This document shows positions 1 to 13,944 of a stretch of DNA of 64,000 bases, piece after piece. Position 1 is the stretch's first letter. Each line of letters starts with the position of its first letter. The notes beneath the pieces were generated by a model that had not been told where the DNA came from, did not search any database, and saw only the letters and a program-made list of their open reading frames with translations. Location: positions 94,146,501 through 94,210,500 of the forward strand of contig NC_133026.1 in assembly GCF_048771995.1 (NCBI RefSeq), given 5' to 3'. Position numbers and translations under genes: made by a program. The stretch is from Taeniopygia guttata. Its lineage: Eukaryota > Chordata > Aves > Passeriformes > Estrildidae.

Positions 1-3000
1 TTAAAATGTGTAGAGCTGTGGCTGGAGAAACTAACATGGGTTCGGGTGACACTTCAAGTGCATACCAACACCAGGCAACGTCCCCATGATCTGGTTTTGG
101 CATGAGGACATTACAAACCCCACAAACAGGAATCCCAGCGGCCTATGGCAGCCCTCAGCTTGGAGGAATCAATTTTAAGACTGACAATACTGGTTTGTGG
201 ATGTGAGACATGTAACAACACTTAATCTGCTCCATCTTTATGTCCCTCAGCCTTATGACAGCTGTGAGGCCTGTGAGCACTAATTAGACATAAAATTTCC
301 ATTTCTGGAGTGGTTCTTTAAACTAAAGCTAAAGACTGCCCATGACCAGAAAAATGGGAGCTGCGGAGGAGTTCTTGACCCCTTGAGACCTAGCTCAAAT
401 TTTCAGACTGGTGCTAGTGTGTTTTTATATATATTTGTGGCAATAAGCAATCATATTTTTAAAAATCATGCAAGAAACTCCTAGCAAGAACAAGGTCAGA
501 TGCCTTGCCTGAGGCTGGAAAGCTGCTGCTGAGCTGGAGCTCCAGCTTAGGAGCTTCTGACTGGTAAAATTACTCTCAGTCCATGCTTCTCCTTTAACCA
601 GGCAGGCAAAGAATATTTCTGTACTTTAAATCATTCTTTGCAAAAGCAGGAGGGCAAAGCAGAATACGAAGAAACATGAATTCCAGAACTAGCCCTGTTA
701 CAAATTCATGAAATAGATGGAGAAAATAATTAAGAACAGAATCAGATTGTGGCAAAGGAACAGGGATAGGTAAAGTATAAATTAGAGGGAAGACAAGGAA
801 AGAGAGATTAAGGAAAACTAGAAAAAAAAAAGAAGTAAACAATACGTCAGCCTTTGTAGAAACATGATTTATGATGCAAGATTCAATAAAGTGACATTTA
901 GTCTGAGAAAGAAGAGACTGAAGATAAACATGATAACTCCCTTCAAAAACAGAGATAGGTTGATAAAAAGAGAATAGGAGAGAACTGCCCTGTCCGGATT
1001 TCCTTGGTGGATATGACAAGCAATGAGCTTAAGGAGCAAGGAAAAAAACAGGTAAGAGATTTGCTACAGGTTTTCTGGTAGAAAGGAACATAAAGGTATG
1101 ACACAAATCATCTGGGAAAGTTTTAGCCTTCACAAATTGTGGTTTTCAACTAACGGCAAAAGTGAATGCCTGTCAAGAATTACGTACATGAAGTTAAGTT
1201 GGTGATGCTGCCTTGAGGTAACCTTTGCCTCCAAGTCATGTGATTATGTTATCACCAGTTTGCATTTGTGCTCTCGTGACACAAATCAATTTTTGTGCTC
1301 CCACACAAAAAATCCCCCCTGCTTGGTCCTTGCTAGGTCAGGAGGGACTCAATATAAATCCCAAATGCTGCTGGGGAACCTGAAGATATTATACATCTTC
1401 ACACATGAAGATGCTCCTGTTTCCCTGGTCCCATTATTTCCTCCTTCCCAAGCTCAGAGGGTACCTTCAGGGAAAAGCAGGCATCACACAGACCATCAGT
1501 GCTTTGCAGAAGAGTCATGCTCCTCCCATGCCAGGGATCCCCTTCCAATTTCCAGGTTTGCATTTCAGACAGGATAAATTTCTTCTGGGTGAGATATTCC
1601 ACTTTTAAAACAGATGGGAAAAAAACATAGTGAAATGAAAACTGGTGGCAGCCAAATGCTGGTGTGATGTGACTCTGCTCAGAAGATCCTTTTTCCCTGG
1701 CAGGGTATAGGAAGGGAAGCTGCCTTTGACAGATCTCTCCAAACCCTTCAGGGCCTGGCTGCAGCTACCTCCACCTGGCAGGGACCTCCTTCCCCCACAC
1801 CACACTTTCCCAGGACATTAGGTTTCACTTCTTTTCAGGATACAGAGAATAATCCTCAGAAAGATCAACACAATTGGGTTATTTGTCCTTGGCTGGGCTG
1901 CGAGATTACATATCGCTCATGCAGCCAGCTCCAGGCAGACTTTGGTGCACACCTTCAAGAAGACAAGGAGAACCTGACAGGCTCTGTGAGCACAGGGCTT
2001 GATTCTTCACAACCCTGCACGTGCTTTGTAAAGTCACTAAGCCCTGGGAAACAGGAGAGAAAGCACTACCAGTGAAGGAAATGAAATATTGTAATTTAAT
2101 TAGCAGAGGTAGAATGACCAAAACAGGAATAAAACAGTAGTTGTGCCTTTACGTCTCTGGGACAGAAAAAAAAGTTAAGGCACTGGTTTTGTTGCCATTT
2201 ACCTTAAGGAGAAAAGTGCAAACTGCTGTAATTTGAGCCTCTATGATTATATGATTATAACCACATTTTTATGGTTATAATGATATTTTTGGTGAATTTT
2301 TTTTTTTTTTGATTGAAAACTCTATACAGGTGTTTGACAGGAAGAGACCCAGGACTTCTGCTCCTTTCTGACAAAGCTCCTTTCATGATGCTCTGGCAGC
2401 ACTGCCCACCCCTCTTTGGTCATTAGTGCATCATAGCTTCACAAAGACTTCCCACTGCTCATCCCTTCCATATAAAAGCTGACTTACACAGGTTCACTGA
2501 TAGCATTTGGTTGCACTGGCAATAGCCACTTTAGTCCAAGGTGTCTGTTCCCATCCAATTGATCTCAGCCCCATCCCTGTGCTCTGTTAGTCTGTTCCCT
2601 TATCCTTTTTGCCCTATAAAAGTGGCATTACCTCCTGATTAATTTCTACCACTTGCTGAATTAGTGCCTTAGTCAGCAACTCCTACCCCATATTTATGGC
2701 TCTCTGTGAAACAGGAATGGCATTAAGTCATTGTTTATTCATTCTTTGCATCACAGTTAGCAGCATGTGCTTCAACTCTGCAATAAACCAATACACCGTC
2801 TGTTCCCACATTTTACAAGAGGTGAGTCCAGTTGGGGGTCTACTTCATCTTTAGGAAAGATGAATTCAACCCGGTGCTCAAGATTTTCAAAGAACTACTT
2901 CTGATTTTCTCCAACTGGCATTTTATGCTCTGCAAAAACAATAGTCCTGCACTAGGATGATACAAAACAGAACAGAACTCCTTGCCCCAAAGGGTTTGTG

Positions 3001-6000
3001 TGGTCCCCCTTGTGTTTCTAGGTTGACTCAATGGTGACTAGCCAGAAAAGCAGGTCAGTGCTGCAGCCAGAATTGTTCTTATAGATGCTACTGCTCCCTA
3101 ATGGGACTTCCCAGAATCCCCCTTCACTGGGAGCATCCAGATGCATTGCTGGAGGCAGCACTAGAGATAACAACAGATATTTGGGACTGGGAGAGAAGAG
3201 AGGGAAGGGTTTGTTTTTTTTTTAATTAGAAACATTGACTGAACAACATATTTCCTAAAGGTGAAAAATGGGATCAGGTACTCAAAGAGTTTAGGGACTT
3301 CTCACTGAATTTTTTTATTTAGTTATAAAATGTAGACCCAAGCTGGCCTATTTGTTTTGGTGTAGATAAAAAACAAACAAACAAGCAAACAAATGAAAAC
3401 CAAAACAACAAAACAACCCCAAAACAAACCAAAAAAACCACAAACCAAACAAAAAAATTTAAGAAGCTATGTACCAGGTTGCCTGTCTTTCAGCAAATCA
3501 TATTGTTATGTGTAATGGCCAGGAAGGTGGTAAATTGCAGCTTTTAATGAGTTTCTGGCTGTAACACGGGAGCCTTGTAGTTGTGATGCCAGTCTGTGCA
3601 TCTGGACAGCCAACTATAAAACAAACCCAGAACCTGTATCAGGGGATGCGAGAAACCAGATTAGCAATTTTGGCAGATGCTCTCTGAAGCCTAGTACAAA
3701 TGAAAACTGAAATCCCTCTGTTTGGGCCACCTGTAGTGAGTCCAGACAATAAGCAGAGTCACTCTGCAGAAGCCTCAGTTGCTGCCACTTTCCTGGATCC
3801 TCAGTGAAATCAGGAGAAAGGCTACTGGGCTTCCAGTAGCAAAAAAAGACAGCAACGCATAGTGAGGGAAAGAATGAGATGCTTGGAAGAATGAAAATCC
3901 AGGACAATTGAACTCAGAAACAAAGAGATAAGAGACTCCATACTGAAAAATCAGAGAATGTCAATTAATTGATTGAGAAAAAAAATCGCAACATTTCCAT
4001 TTTAGTTCTTTAAAATAAAAAAAAGTGCAGTAGCACAGGGGATATAGCGCAGCATCACCAAAGCCATTTGTTGTATGTGTCTAAGGATCTGTTAAATACA
4101 GTGTGGAGCTGTATCATGACATCTGCAGCCTAAAGGCTAGACAGAATAAAATCACTTGAAAAAAACTTTTAGAACTACTATTTACATAAATGCATAAAAC
4201 TGCCCTAATTATCAACAAACAATGTCAGCCAAAAAGAGAGAGGGTTTTTCTCACTAGAAGTGTTATTATGTCTATAAATTAAAGTATGGCAAAATGCTCA
4301 AATCCCTGAAAGGCTACAATCCATAATCCTGTTGGTACAGTTTGGATCCTGCAGGCTTGGGCTCCAGAGCAGCAGAGTGACTGCTGAGCTCCTTTAAACA
4401 CCACAATTCTTGGTGCCTTCTTCAGTGTACTCTGAGCTCCTTCTCCTGTAAACTGGAGGGGATTTTTCCTACACTACAAAATGTGCCTAAGTGGTGTTGG
4501 CAGCCAGAAGGATGTGCGTATGATCCAGAGCATAATCACTTCCACAAGCATCTGCTGCTAGTGCTTTCAAGATACATGTAATCCAAGCTGGAGACTATTG
4601 TGAATAACTCTCATTTTCCCTTGCTGGTTCCTTAGCAGTTTGCTTCTAGCTAGTTAGAAACAGAATCCCCCATCCTGCTTAAATTGGTTGTAATCTCTCC
4701 AATTTTCATGCTACAGCAGGAAAAGAGCAAACTGCCTTGAGTTCAGGATGGGTTCATTCTCTTAAAGGTACGACATGCAAAGGAAAAAACAGAGGTCAGT
4801 TCTTATTTCTAAAGAGGAAGTCAAATATAAGTAGCTGAAAAAAATAGATCTTTCAACCAATATCCCATGCACATTAATGAGCTAACATTCCCTCTCTATT
4901 TGCATAATTCAAAGCCCTCTGCTTCTTTCCAATTCAAAAGAAAATTTAAAAAGCACAATGTGTTTACTACTCCAAATTTCACAGGTATGGTAATTAACTT
5001 CTTTCTTATTTCATTGTCAGAGATTTCATGCTGTATCTTTGTCCTTAGGAAATTGATTTGTTCCCTTGTTCCAAGAAAGGAAATAGCTGGGAAAAGGTAG
5101 GGGTGTTTTTTTGTGTTTTGTTTTTTTTTTTCCTCTTTTACAAGGGTTATTAAATACCAATATAATCTTGCAGGGAGTTAATCAGTGGCTAAATATTTAT
5201 TACATGAACCAGGGACTATTCAATGGAATAAAATGTCTAACAATAGCTAAAAAGATACCCAAGTAATTACTCCTGTGTTCAGAATTTCTTTTAATATAAT
5301 TATACCAGTATTTATCTATCTGATTCTAGATTATATATGCTCATGTGAGTGCTTTGCCAAACATATGTTCAGGTGTGCATTCCCATGGATTCAGCCTGCA
5401 TCTGACCCTTGGCAAAATTGTGACCAGAGCATGGAGGAGCAAACCATCCCTTGGAATTTTATAGCCATGATCTTTCTCTTAGTCTCTGTATTCTATTTTT
5501 TGTGGAGTAAAGGCAGTGTGCACACAGATACTCAGGCATTCCTTTCTTGACCTGTAACTTCATGTCACAAATGCTCAGTGGGCAGACCACAAATGCCTGG
5601 GGTTTTCTTTTTCATATTATATTCTATATAAATTGGGGAAATGAAACAGTAATTAGCAACATGAACGAGCATCACACAGTGCACAGAAATAATGAAAAAT
5701 TAACAGAATGCTTAATCCAATTCTGTGGTTTTACCCACTAATTTCATTGAGCTTTCTTAAGTAATTTAAGAGTTACATTTTTTTGGATCAGATTCTAGTC
5801 TCCAACTTTTAGAAAATATTGGATAAACAGTCTAATATCAGGCAAAGCAACATCATTGAGGAGGCATTAGATAGTGCAACTATTCTGCCTGAATTTCCAT
5901 TGCCATTTCAATAGATATCTTTCACAAGTGAAGAAATGAAGCCAAGAGCTGGACAGGACAGTGATAAGCTTCACTGAAAAGCCTGGAAATGGACTATGCA

Positions 6001-7599
6001 GGGACAGTTCTTCACTTCCACCTCATTCATTTTGCATCCCTTTTTCCCTGAGTATGAAGTCACGTGTGACACTGGTGTGTTTGAAGTCTCAGGCTGGATT
6101 TACACCAGCATAATTCAGTGGCGTTTAAGTGTGTGCTCTTGATACATGTCAACAGGAGAGCGGGGGCTCCTTGCATTTTTGAATGGGCAGAGATAGGAGT
6201 AAAATGAGCAATAAATCCATTTAATAAAAGTGAGAATGCAGATGTTTAACCACAGCCCAGGACTTTTTTCCTTTCCATAGTGAGAATCTCTGTGGAAACA
6301 CCAACACACGGCTGCACCCACTTGGACACGATCCAGGGATCTTCCTCAAGGACTGTGGCACAGCTCGTTGCTAGCCCTCCATACACACTGGCTCACCAAT
6401 GATGCCTGGCTCTGAGACTAGGCTTTGCTCGCACTGCAGGCACCTTCTCTGGGTGCTTGGGCAGGGCAAGGAACTTGTGGTGCAGCTCAGGAGAGGTCTT
6501 CTGTCCTGCACCTGGAAAATTAGCAGATAGATCAGACTGCCCTGCTGGGTAAAGGCTGAATCTTGGCCCCTCTCTGGCAGCACTGACCATTAGGCAATGA
6601 GTTACAAGTGTTCTCTCCCTTGTTACAAGTCCTTGAGTGAAAGCTCATTGGGACATAAAACTACTTTTCTAATGGATCTCCATAGGGTGCTGGAGGGCAA
6701 ATTTCTAGCATCATTCCCAGTACTGAAGTGTCTCACCCAGGAAAGTCTGTTTCATGGCTGGACCCTTCCCAGTCCCAGCACAATGGTGGAGAGCTCACCC
6801 CTGCCATCCTGCTCTTCTGACTGCAGAAGAGAAGGAAATAACCTTTTCTATGATGAGACTGCCGCTTCACAGGAGCACCACATTCATGCCAAGAACAGCA
6901 GTGAAGGAACACAAAACTGATGCGGCACCATGAATGTTCCTCATCTGTTGCTATCACTCCATCCCATAGCCTTTACACAAACTTTGCTGAGAAAGACCTA
7001 CTCTCATAGTGTAGACTGCTCCAAAAAATTTGTGGGGGTGTATTTAATACTGTCTGCTTTTCCATGTGGGAAACTGAGAAGGATTGTCTGAATAATCAGT
7101 ACAAAATACAGCGGTGTTTTTCTATGTGTAAAGGAAGAGAAAGAACTTTTTGCGCTCCATCCTTTTATATAATAGATGACAAAGCACAACACAGCAAGGT
7201 TGTAGCTAGTTTTTATTCCAGGAGTTCACAAAGCTGTCAGCCAGCTCAGATGCCATCTCTGTAAGTAACAGGGATTTAAATGCAGGCACATACACCTGTC
7301 TGGGTATTTGGATAAAAGTCTGGTAGCTGGAGTATGCAACTACACAGCTATAAATATTTAAACTGGCTGCTCTGAGTGCATGCTCTCAAGCTGCAAAGAT
7401 GCTGGAAAGCAGAGCACAGCTGGAGCAATGCCAAATCAATAGGTATGGGCTTTTAAAGGGTGCTTGTATGGATCTCTGCAGACACTTCTGGTACTGTGAA
7501 ATGCTTGCTATTAAAAGCAGAAGATAACAGTGGCTTTTCATTAGAAGAAGCAAGCCCTACAAAATAATCTCACATCCTCTTTCTTGCATAGAAACATGG
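1..7599. other. Intergenic, no gene seen
   Basis: AT-rich spacer with scattered short frames in all six frames and no splice-consistent family match. It contains an A/C-rich low-complexity stretch at about 3366-3457 and T runs near 2300 and 5120. A modest GC rise at 6.3-6.9 kb has no identified content. No exon of the expected neighbour DIPK1C was recognised. Confidence 0.6.
3366..3457 (+). repeat. A/C-rich low-complexity tract (CAAA-type)
   Basis: Degenerate AAAC/AACA repeats with interspersed CCCC. Probably a decayed microsatellite or retroelement tail. Confidence 0.85.
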
Positions 7600-7945
7600 A
7601 ACATTGTTATGAGGACAGGCTGAGAGGACTGGGCTTGTTTAGCCTTAAGCAGTGACTCCTGTGTACAGGTAATGGAGGCATGCACAGGAGATGGAGCCAA
7701 ACTCACCTTGGAAGCACACAATGGCAGGACAAGAGACAACAGGCACAAGCAGGAATGCAGGAAATTCCAGCTTGGTACTAAGAAAAGGTTTTAAACAGTG
7801 AAAAGTCTCAAGAACTGGAACAATGTTCCAAAGAGCTTGTAGAGACTATGTCCTCGGAGATATCCAATCTTGACCAGACAAAACCCTAAGGAATCCAGTC
7901 TAACTGGTCCATCTTTGAGCAAGAGCTTGGCCTGGGTGGCTTTTA
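7600..7945 (+). mobile_element. CR1 LINE 3' fragment, plus orientation
   Basis: Contains GAGGACAGGCTGAGAGGACT, GGCTTGTTTAGCC, CAATGGCAGGACAAGAGACA, GAACTGGAACAATGTTCC and GGAGATATCCAATCTTGACC, in the order of the CR1 ORF2 end and 3' UTR. Diverged, with a small internal deletion. Confidence 0.8.
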
Positions 7946-9989
7946 TGCCTCAGTGCCAGCATGGAGCCTTTCAAAAATGTTAACCGCAGTTTGAAGACCA
8001 GAGAAACATAATGGCCTTTGCAAACTACTGTTACTCAAAATACCTAAATGTTCCTTTTAACTTTGGCTCTTGTTCATGTGAAGAAGACAAAAGTCGCCAT
8101 CTAACAGGTGGCCTATCCAGTCTGCAGGCAATCTTCTTCAACAGATTTCACACTCTGGCCTAGCCAAAGCTGACTCAAGCTAGCTGAGGAAGCTGAGGAA
8201 TGGGAAGAACAAGGGCTTTGTGAATGCCAAGGAACAGCAGAGTTGCATTGCTAATAGGATGAATCCTCTGCAAAATTCTTGAATCCCAAAACAATCTCCA
8301 TCTGAACTTCTAGGAAAATATGATCACGGTTTAAATATTTTGGTATCTGTCCCAGGCCAAGTGGATAAGGGCCTGACTGTGCCAGGGGTTGAACAGGACC
8401 AGGGTAATAAACAATGCCTGAGTTTGCACTCAGATTTGGGCTTCTCTGGCCCTTCAGAGATGCAAGTTGGTATATATGTCCATTGCAACACCTGAACATG
8501 AGGAAAAATCAGAATCACGCCAAATAGTTTGGTGTATTCTTTTATGTTGCTTAGATTCTCTCCCAAACAGAACCTCAGTCTTGAGAAAAAGCCAGTACTC
8601 CTCCTTTATCCCAAGCACAGTTGCAAGATTAAGAACAAAAACAAACCAGCTAAGCACTGGAGGTACAAAAATTTTAAAAAGTAGCTGTCACATTACTAGC
8701 AGAGAATTATAAAACTACTTCTGTAGGAATATGAAAATAAATGTCCTTTAGTTGTTCAGATGAATAAGACATAGTACAATTCTAAATAATGTATCATTGC
8801 AGTTATAAGCTTGAATAGTATTGCCTTTTTCCCTCAAAGAAGCACTATATGTTGCAGATACAAAAGGGTTGTTGTTTTGTGTTTAGTGTTGGTTTTTAAA
8901 AACATTATGCCAAGTTTCTGTTTTCAAACACATGTCCATGCTGGGAAGAAATGGGCATGTATCCATCTTGCCTTCATTTGCCAAATCATTTAACCAGAAC
9001 TGGGAATACTGACAAACTTTCTCAACCTTCTCTCTCTCTCTATCTCCAGTGCAATTGTATAAAGTAGCCCTTTTCAGAGCTCTCTATGAAAATGACCAGT
9101 ATAAACATCACACACTGTGTTTCCATTTATCAAGTGAAAAATTATTTTTAACACACTTCTAGAGAAAGGTAACAGGTAAGTTGCCAATGTTCTTATAGCC
9201 ATTTTAAAGGGAAATGTGTCAGCTTATAAATCAATAGCTGGCTCGATGCTATTTGCTTCTGAATGGAAACCAACTATTTTTGCAGAGCTCTGCTCACAGC
9301 AGCTGAGCATCAATGCTAAGTAATGTGTAGCTATTAGGGAAAAACTGAGCATGACAACACAAATCACGGAGACCCTGATGAAGATCTCTGCACATGGCTG
9401 CTTCTTCTAATCACCAGCAGAATTTAATGAGACACCTGCAGTTTATGCACACTCTTGTTCCAACATAAATTGCCCTGAGAGCACAAAGTCTTCTTTTAAA
9501 AAATATTCTGCAGTAAACCATAAACCACGAAGAGTTCATTGTTGCTAATAACATACTCCTCATTAATTTATAATGACACGACATAATAGTCCCTCATACG
9601 TAACGTACAACAGATCTGAAGATTAAGTTGAAGGGTGTTAAGATCTAATTAGCAGTTTTCTACAATTTAGATTTTCATTAATAAAACAGTGATGGAGACC
9701 TCGAAATTGACCACCTGCAAGGCTGCAAAACCACTATTTCTTCATAAAATCTGACTCATATGAGATGAAGGAGTGGCCTGAATGTGTCCCGTGGGTCTCT
9801 AAATAGCAGCAAGCTCAGGCAGCCTGGGATTCCTCCTCTGCTTGAAGCTGCAAGGGCATTCAGCTGTAGGCACAGATGCTCCAGCCTTGTCTTCATCCTT
9901 CCATTGTAGTGAGAGGGCAGCTTGGACTGCCAAAAAATCATCAGAATGCCAGAAAAGATAAAAGCTAAGTATACCTTGTCAGAACTTAT
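7946..9989. other. Intergenic, no gene seen
   Basis: AT-rich unique sequence with a CT-rich microsatellite near 9030-9050. 9480-9720 is especially AT-rich, with TAAT-type homeobox-like cores. Nothing coding was recognised. Confidence 0.55.
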
Positions 9990-9996
9990 CACATCT

Positions 9997-10011
9997 GGGG
10001 GGGGGGGGGGG
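9997..10011 (+). repeat. Poly(G) run of 15
   Basis: An uninterrupted G15 tract at the edge of the LTR-like element. It is a hotspot for sequencing or assembly length error. Confidence 0.95.
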
Positions 10012-10029
10012 CAGAAGAGGGCAATAAGC

Positions 10030-10650
10030 CCCCTTGTTTTCTAATCAGCACCATGTTCTTTGTGGGAATCCAGGGCTTCCCTCTGGCTGCCCTGGCAGGT
10101 CTGGGACCCTGGCAGGGGTCAGAAACCCCCCTGTACAGGGCCCCGAGAGACACTGTCTGTGATCTCTGTCCATGGAGAGGAGTTTTCAATCTTACAGGAT
10201 GAATTACAAGCTTTGAGTGTTTGATAAGAGTAATAATAAGGTGTGACACGGGTGCAAAGGTAAAATTTTAGGTTTCTAGATTAGGGGTTCAGAGGGGACA
10301 AGATGGAGGAATTGGGTGTGTCTTGTCCTTTTCCTCCTTCTTCATGCCCTCCATGTTTCACTGTAGTGTTGGCATTTTTCTATTGGTTTAGGCTGGGGAC
10401 ACACTGTTCAACGTAGATGATAGATATTGGCACATTATTGTAAATATAGCACACATAATTTCTGGTATATAATGTTTGAACCATCCCACTGGGGGCAGAG
10501 CCCCGCACGCTGCCCTGCAGAACAGACCTGCGGCAGGGCAGCAGAACATGTTAGAGATAAGCAAAAATAAACAACCTTGAAAACAGCACAGACGAATTAT
10601 GGCTTCTTCTTTGGCAACGGGGCAGAAAGACAGAGACTTTCTACAATCTC
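10030..10650 (+). mobile_element. LTR-like element of a passerine-type endogenous retrovirus
   Basis: It matches, from memory, a common passerine LTR: GGGTGCAAAGGTAAAATTTT, GGGGACAAGATGGAGGAATT, TTGTAAATATAGCACACA, then AATAAA (10566-10571) in GATAAGCAAAAATAAACAAC and a GACTTTCTACAATCTCGG end. The poly(A) hexamer about 85 bp from the end fits an LTR R/U5 layout. I could not define a clean target-site duplication, so ends are approximate. No retroviral coding region is attached. Confidence 0.65.
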
Positions 10651-13600
10651 GGAATCACCAATACCCACAGATTCTGACATTCTTTGCCGCTTGGGGGAGG
10701 AAACAGAGAACAGTGTCTGCTAAAAGCAAAACCAAATCTGACTCCTCTGAATCAGTGGGCTCAGAGAGAGAGTAAGGGCTTGTTGCTTAGAATTAGGGAT
10801 ATTGTCATCCACCTAGTCAGCAGCTGGAAATTGCTGGCAGGAGTTGCTGAATCCCTGGCGCACCCTGGGTTTTATTGTCATGAACCAGAACTGGAAGTGG
10901 CCACAGTACAGAAGCCTATCAGACTCTCTTCAGCAGGTGGACAGGCTTCACAGGAATTCTGATACAAGCTCTTTTGTGACCATTGACAACAGCATTTTGG
11001 CTTTTTAACATCTGGGATGAATACCTGAGGCCCTTTGATGTTATTTTGTTGCAAATATCTGAGTGTTACTTTGGGATCTTCCTTGGAAGACATCTCAAAA
11101 ATTGTGAGCACATTACAAATTGTGATGCAAGCCTGCTGCTTGTAGGAGGAAAGATTTGTGGCATTAGTTAGCGAATCAGCATTTAATAGCAGTATTGAAA
11201 AAAAGTGATGGGAACTGCACTCTGCTCCTCTTCTGTTGTCAGAAATAATCCATTTGTCAGTGGCAGCCTATCCAGCATTTCCTATCCCCTTCCCTCCTTG
11301 GACAATAGCTGCATTTCCCACTGTGCCAGCTGATATAAACAGGCCCATCTCCACTGAAGTTAATGGAGCTGGGGTTTTTCACATGGTCTAAGGACCTGGT
11401 GCTGAACATTTTAAACTGGCTGTGCAGTTGCATCAGTTATCAAATAAGGCATGTCAGCAACTCTTGAGTCAGACAAAATAGTTGTCTAATAGCCCTGCTA
11501 TTAGGAAAGCCAAAAATGCTGTCACAAGAACAGTCCTGGTGACACTGGTAAATATCTTTTACAATGTGTTACTTATGGAATAAAAAATAAAAAAAGGGTG
11601 ATGCATTTTTATTCTTCTCACGTTATTCAAAGATTTTCTCATCACCAGAACAAGAAAGTGTCAGAATAAGCGCATTTGAAAAACCATTTTTTAATAAAGT
11701 AAATTAAGCCTTCTTTGGTAATGGGAGTGAAAGAGAATAATGTTAATGGAATTTTCATTAAAGAAAACTTCTTTGCAAAAGAGTACATACCATTGGGAGA
11801 GAAAAATTAGCAGTCAGATCCTCACTGGTTGCAATCTGGCATGGTTCTAGTGACAGACTAACATCCTGTCTAGTGTTGCAAGGGAAATTACACAGGCAAG
11901 TTGTGCTCTGAGACATGCATTTGTTATGAACTACCTCATATTTGTTACTGGTTACCTCAGGGCAGAGGAGTAAATTCATTTTTATTAATGAGAAATGCGC
12001 AGGTGACATCTGTGAGTGAACTCCTCAAGGGTTTGGGCTGACCTAAAAAAAAAAAAAAAAACCCAAACAAAAACCGCCTACAAAAATACAGGAAGAAAAG
12101 TATCCCTGACCTGTATCCCTGACAGCATCTTCACCCCGAAGCTGCCAGCATTTCCATGCCTTGCCTTGTCACCCTGGGCTGGCATCCTGCCTGCCCTGCC
12201 TGCCCAGCAAAGCACAGCCCAAGGTAGTGCTGGCATTGACAGCTCTAAAGCCCCAACCATGTCCATGGTCTGCAGCACTGGAAAGAAATCAGGTAGTGAG
12301 GGTCTCCTGAGATGTCTGTGCCTCTCTCCTTCACTCTTTTTGGAAGGGGGAGGAGGAATTGCAGCAAGCCTCTGCTAGAGCTGCAGGGACTGGAGGTGAC
12401 ATAGGGTGGCTCAGGCACCCAGGACAGCTTCCCTGGGATCAGGAGCAGGCTCACTGCCAGCTCATTCCCTTTCCTTTGCAGGCTGGAAAGGTGAGGGGGC
12501 ATCTGGCAGTGTTCCAGAGGGAAGCAGGTGATGAAATGTGTTGAAACATATATGCAACAAACTGAGAAACAGGTGAATAAACATCAAGTGCAAAGAACAG
12601 AAACCCTTTTTTCTAGCAGCTAAATCACAGCTGAGGGGCACAAACTAATTCCATTAGGAACTCCAGAATGCCTGAGAGACATGGGAAAAATTTGAAACTG
12701 AGCAGAAAATCTATTCAGGGTGAAGCCACTGGGAGAGCTGAGGACAGAAATTACTCCAAGGTGTGGAGCAGAGCCACGGAAAACAGCTGATCAAACCCTA
12801 CAGAAAACTTTGGGGATAAATTGCTCTAGAGAAGTGCAGCAATCATGAGGATTGGATTCAAGGGTGCTTCAGTATCTTTTCTAGTGTAAAGCCTCCTCAG
12901 CCAAGTGCTTGGGAATGGTTTAGCACCTTTTTAAAGTCTGAGAAATACAAATAAAAGCAAATATTTTGGGAAAAAAAGTATCTGATTTGAAAAATATACA
13001 CGAGAATATAAAAATTGCCTGGAATTAGTGCATTTTTTTGTCCAAGTTACCTACTGTGCCTAATGTCTAGAATCTGTTGATCTGTGGCTTCTCAGCAAAA
13101 GGAACAGTCCTGCAAATGCCAAAATTTTGATACATAAAAATAGCCCAAATTTGTGAGCTGCCTCAAAGCATAATTTCCCCACAGTTTCAAAAACTCTTTT
13201 GCAAAACTGGCACTGTAGAAGTCCCAGCTCAAATAATGATTCACAGAGAACAGATCCATCATTTGTAAGCTGGAAATTTTGAGCAAAGGGGGACTTTGAA
13301 ATAAACTCTCCATAACATTTGGGATTCCTCTGTTGCTGTGAATGACATCACTATGCTGCATAAAACAAACTTCTAATTTTAGTGTCACTCTTTAAGGCAT
13401 TTACAAATACTTGCATGCTCTACATTAACAGAGTTGAATAGCTTTAAAATATTTTTAATAAACAAAATCTTCACATTTTTCAGGAGATCAAAGCATAAGC
13501 AATTCCTATAAACATTTCATTTGAACCAGCATTAGAAATCAAGCTGGCATTTGTTGTACCATTTGCCTCATTCTTATGTAGAAGCCTCCTATTCTGTTTC

Positions 13601-13882
13601 GTATATAATTTTATTTATTACTGTAATTTTGGTTGCAACTAATCACACACATTAAAAATCATCTAACTTTGAATAAGTCTTTATAAAAATTTTGATGCTC
13701 TGTGCTGCTCATTCTTGATAACTGATGTATTAATGTGCACCTGATTTAAAATGCACAGTGCAAATACAAAGTGCTAATTACAGCGATCCAAACTGCAATC
13801 AAGGTTTTCACGGCTCTGCAGTGAGTGGCATGGCATTCACCAGCTGTAGCCTAGGCTACGTATGAGCCCTTTTTCCCTAATG

Positions 13883-13944
13883 TATTCCCAGGGAACAGCT
13901 TCCCTGGGAGCAGGGCAGGAGGCTTACTATGTTCCCTGGGAATA
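13883..13944. repeat. 15-bp perfect inverted repeat with a third core copy in the loop
   Basis: TATTCCCAGGGAACA (13883-13897) and its exact reverse complement TGTTCCCTGGGAATA (13930-13944) flank a 32-nt loop. The loop itself contains CTTCCCTGGGAG. The core TTCCC-N-GGGAA is itself a palindrome and occurs three times in 62 bp. Confidence 0.9.
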
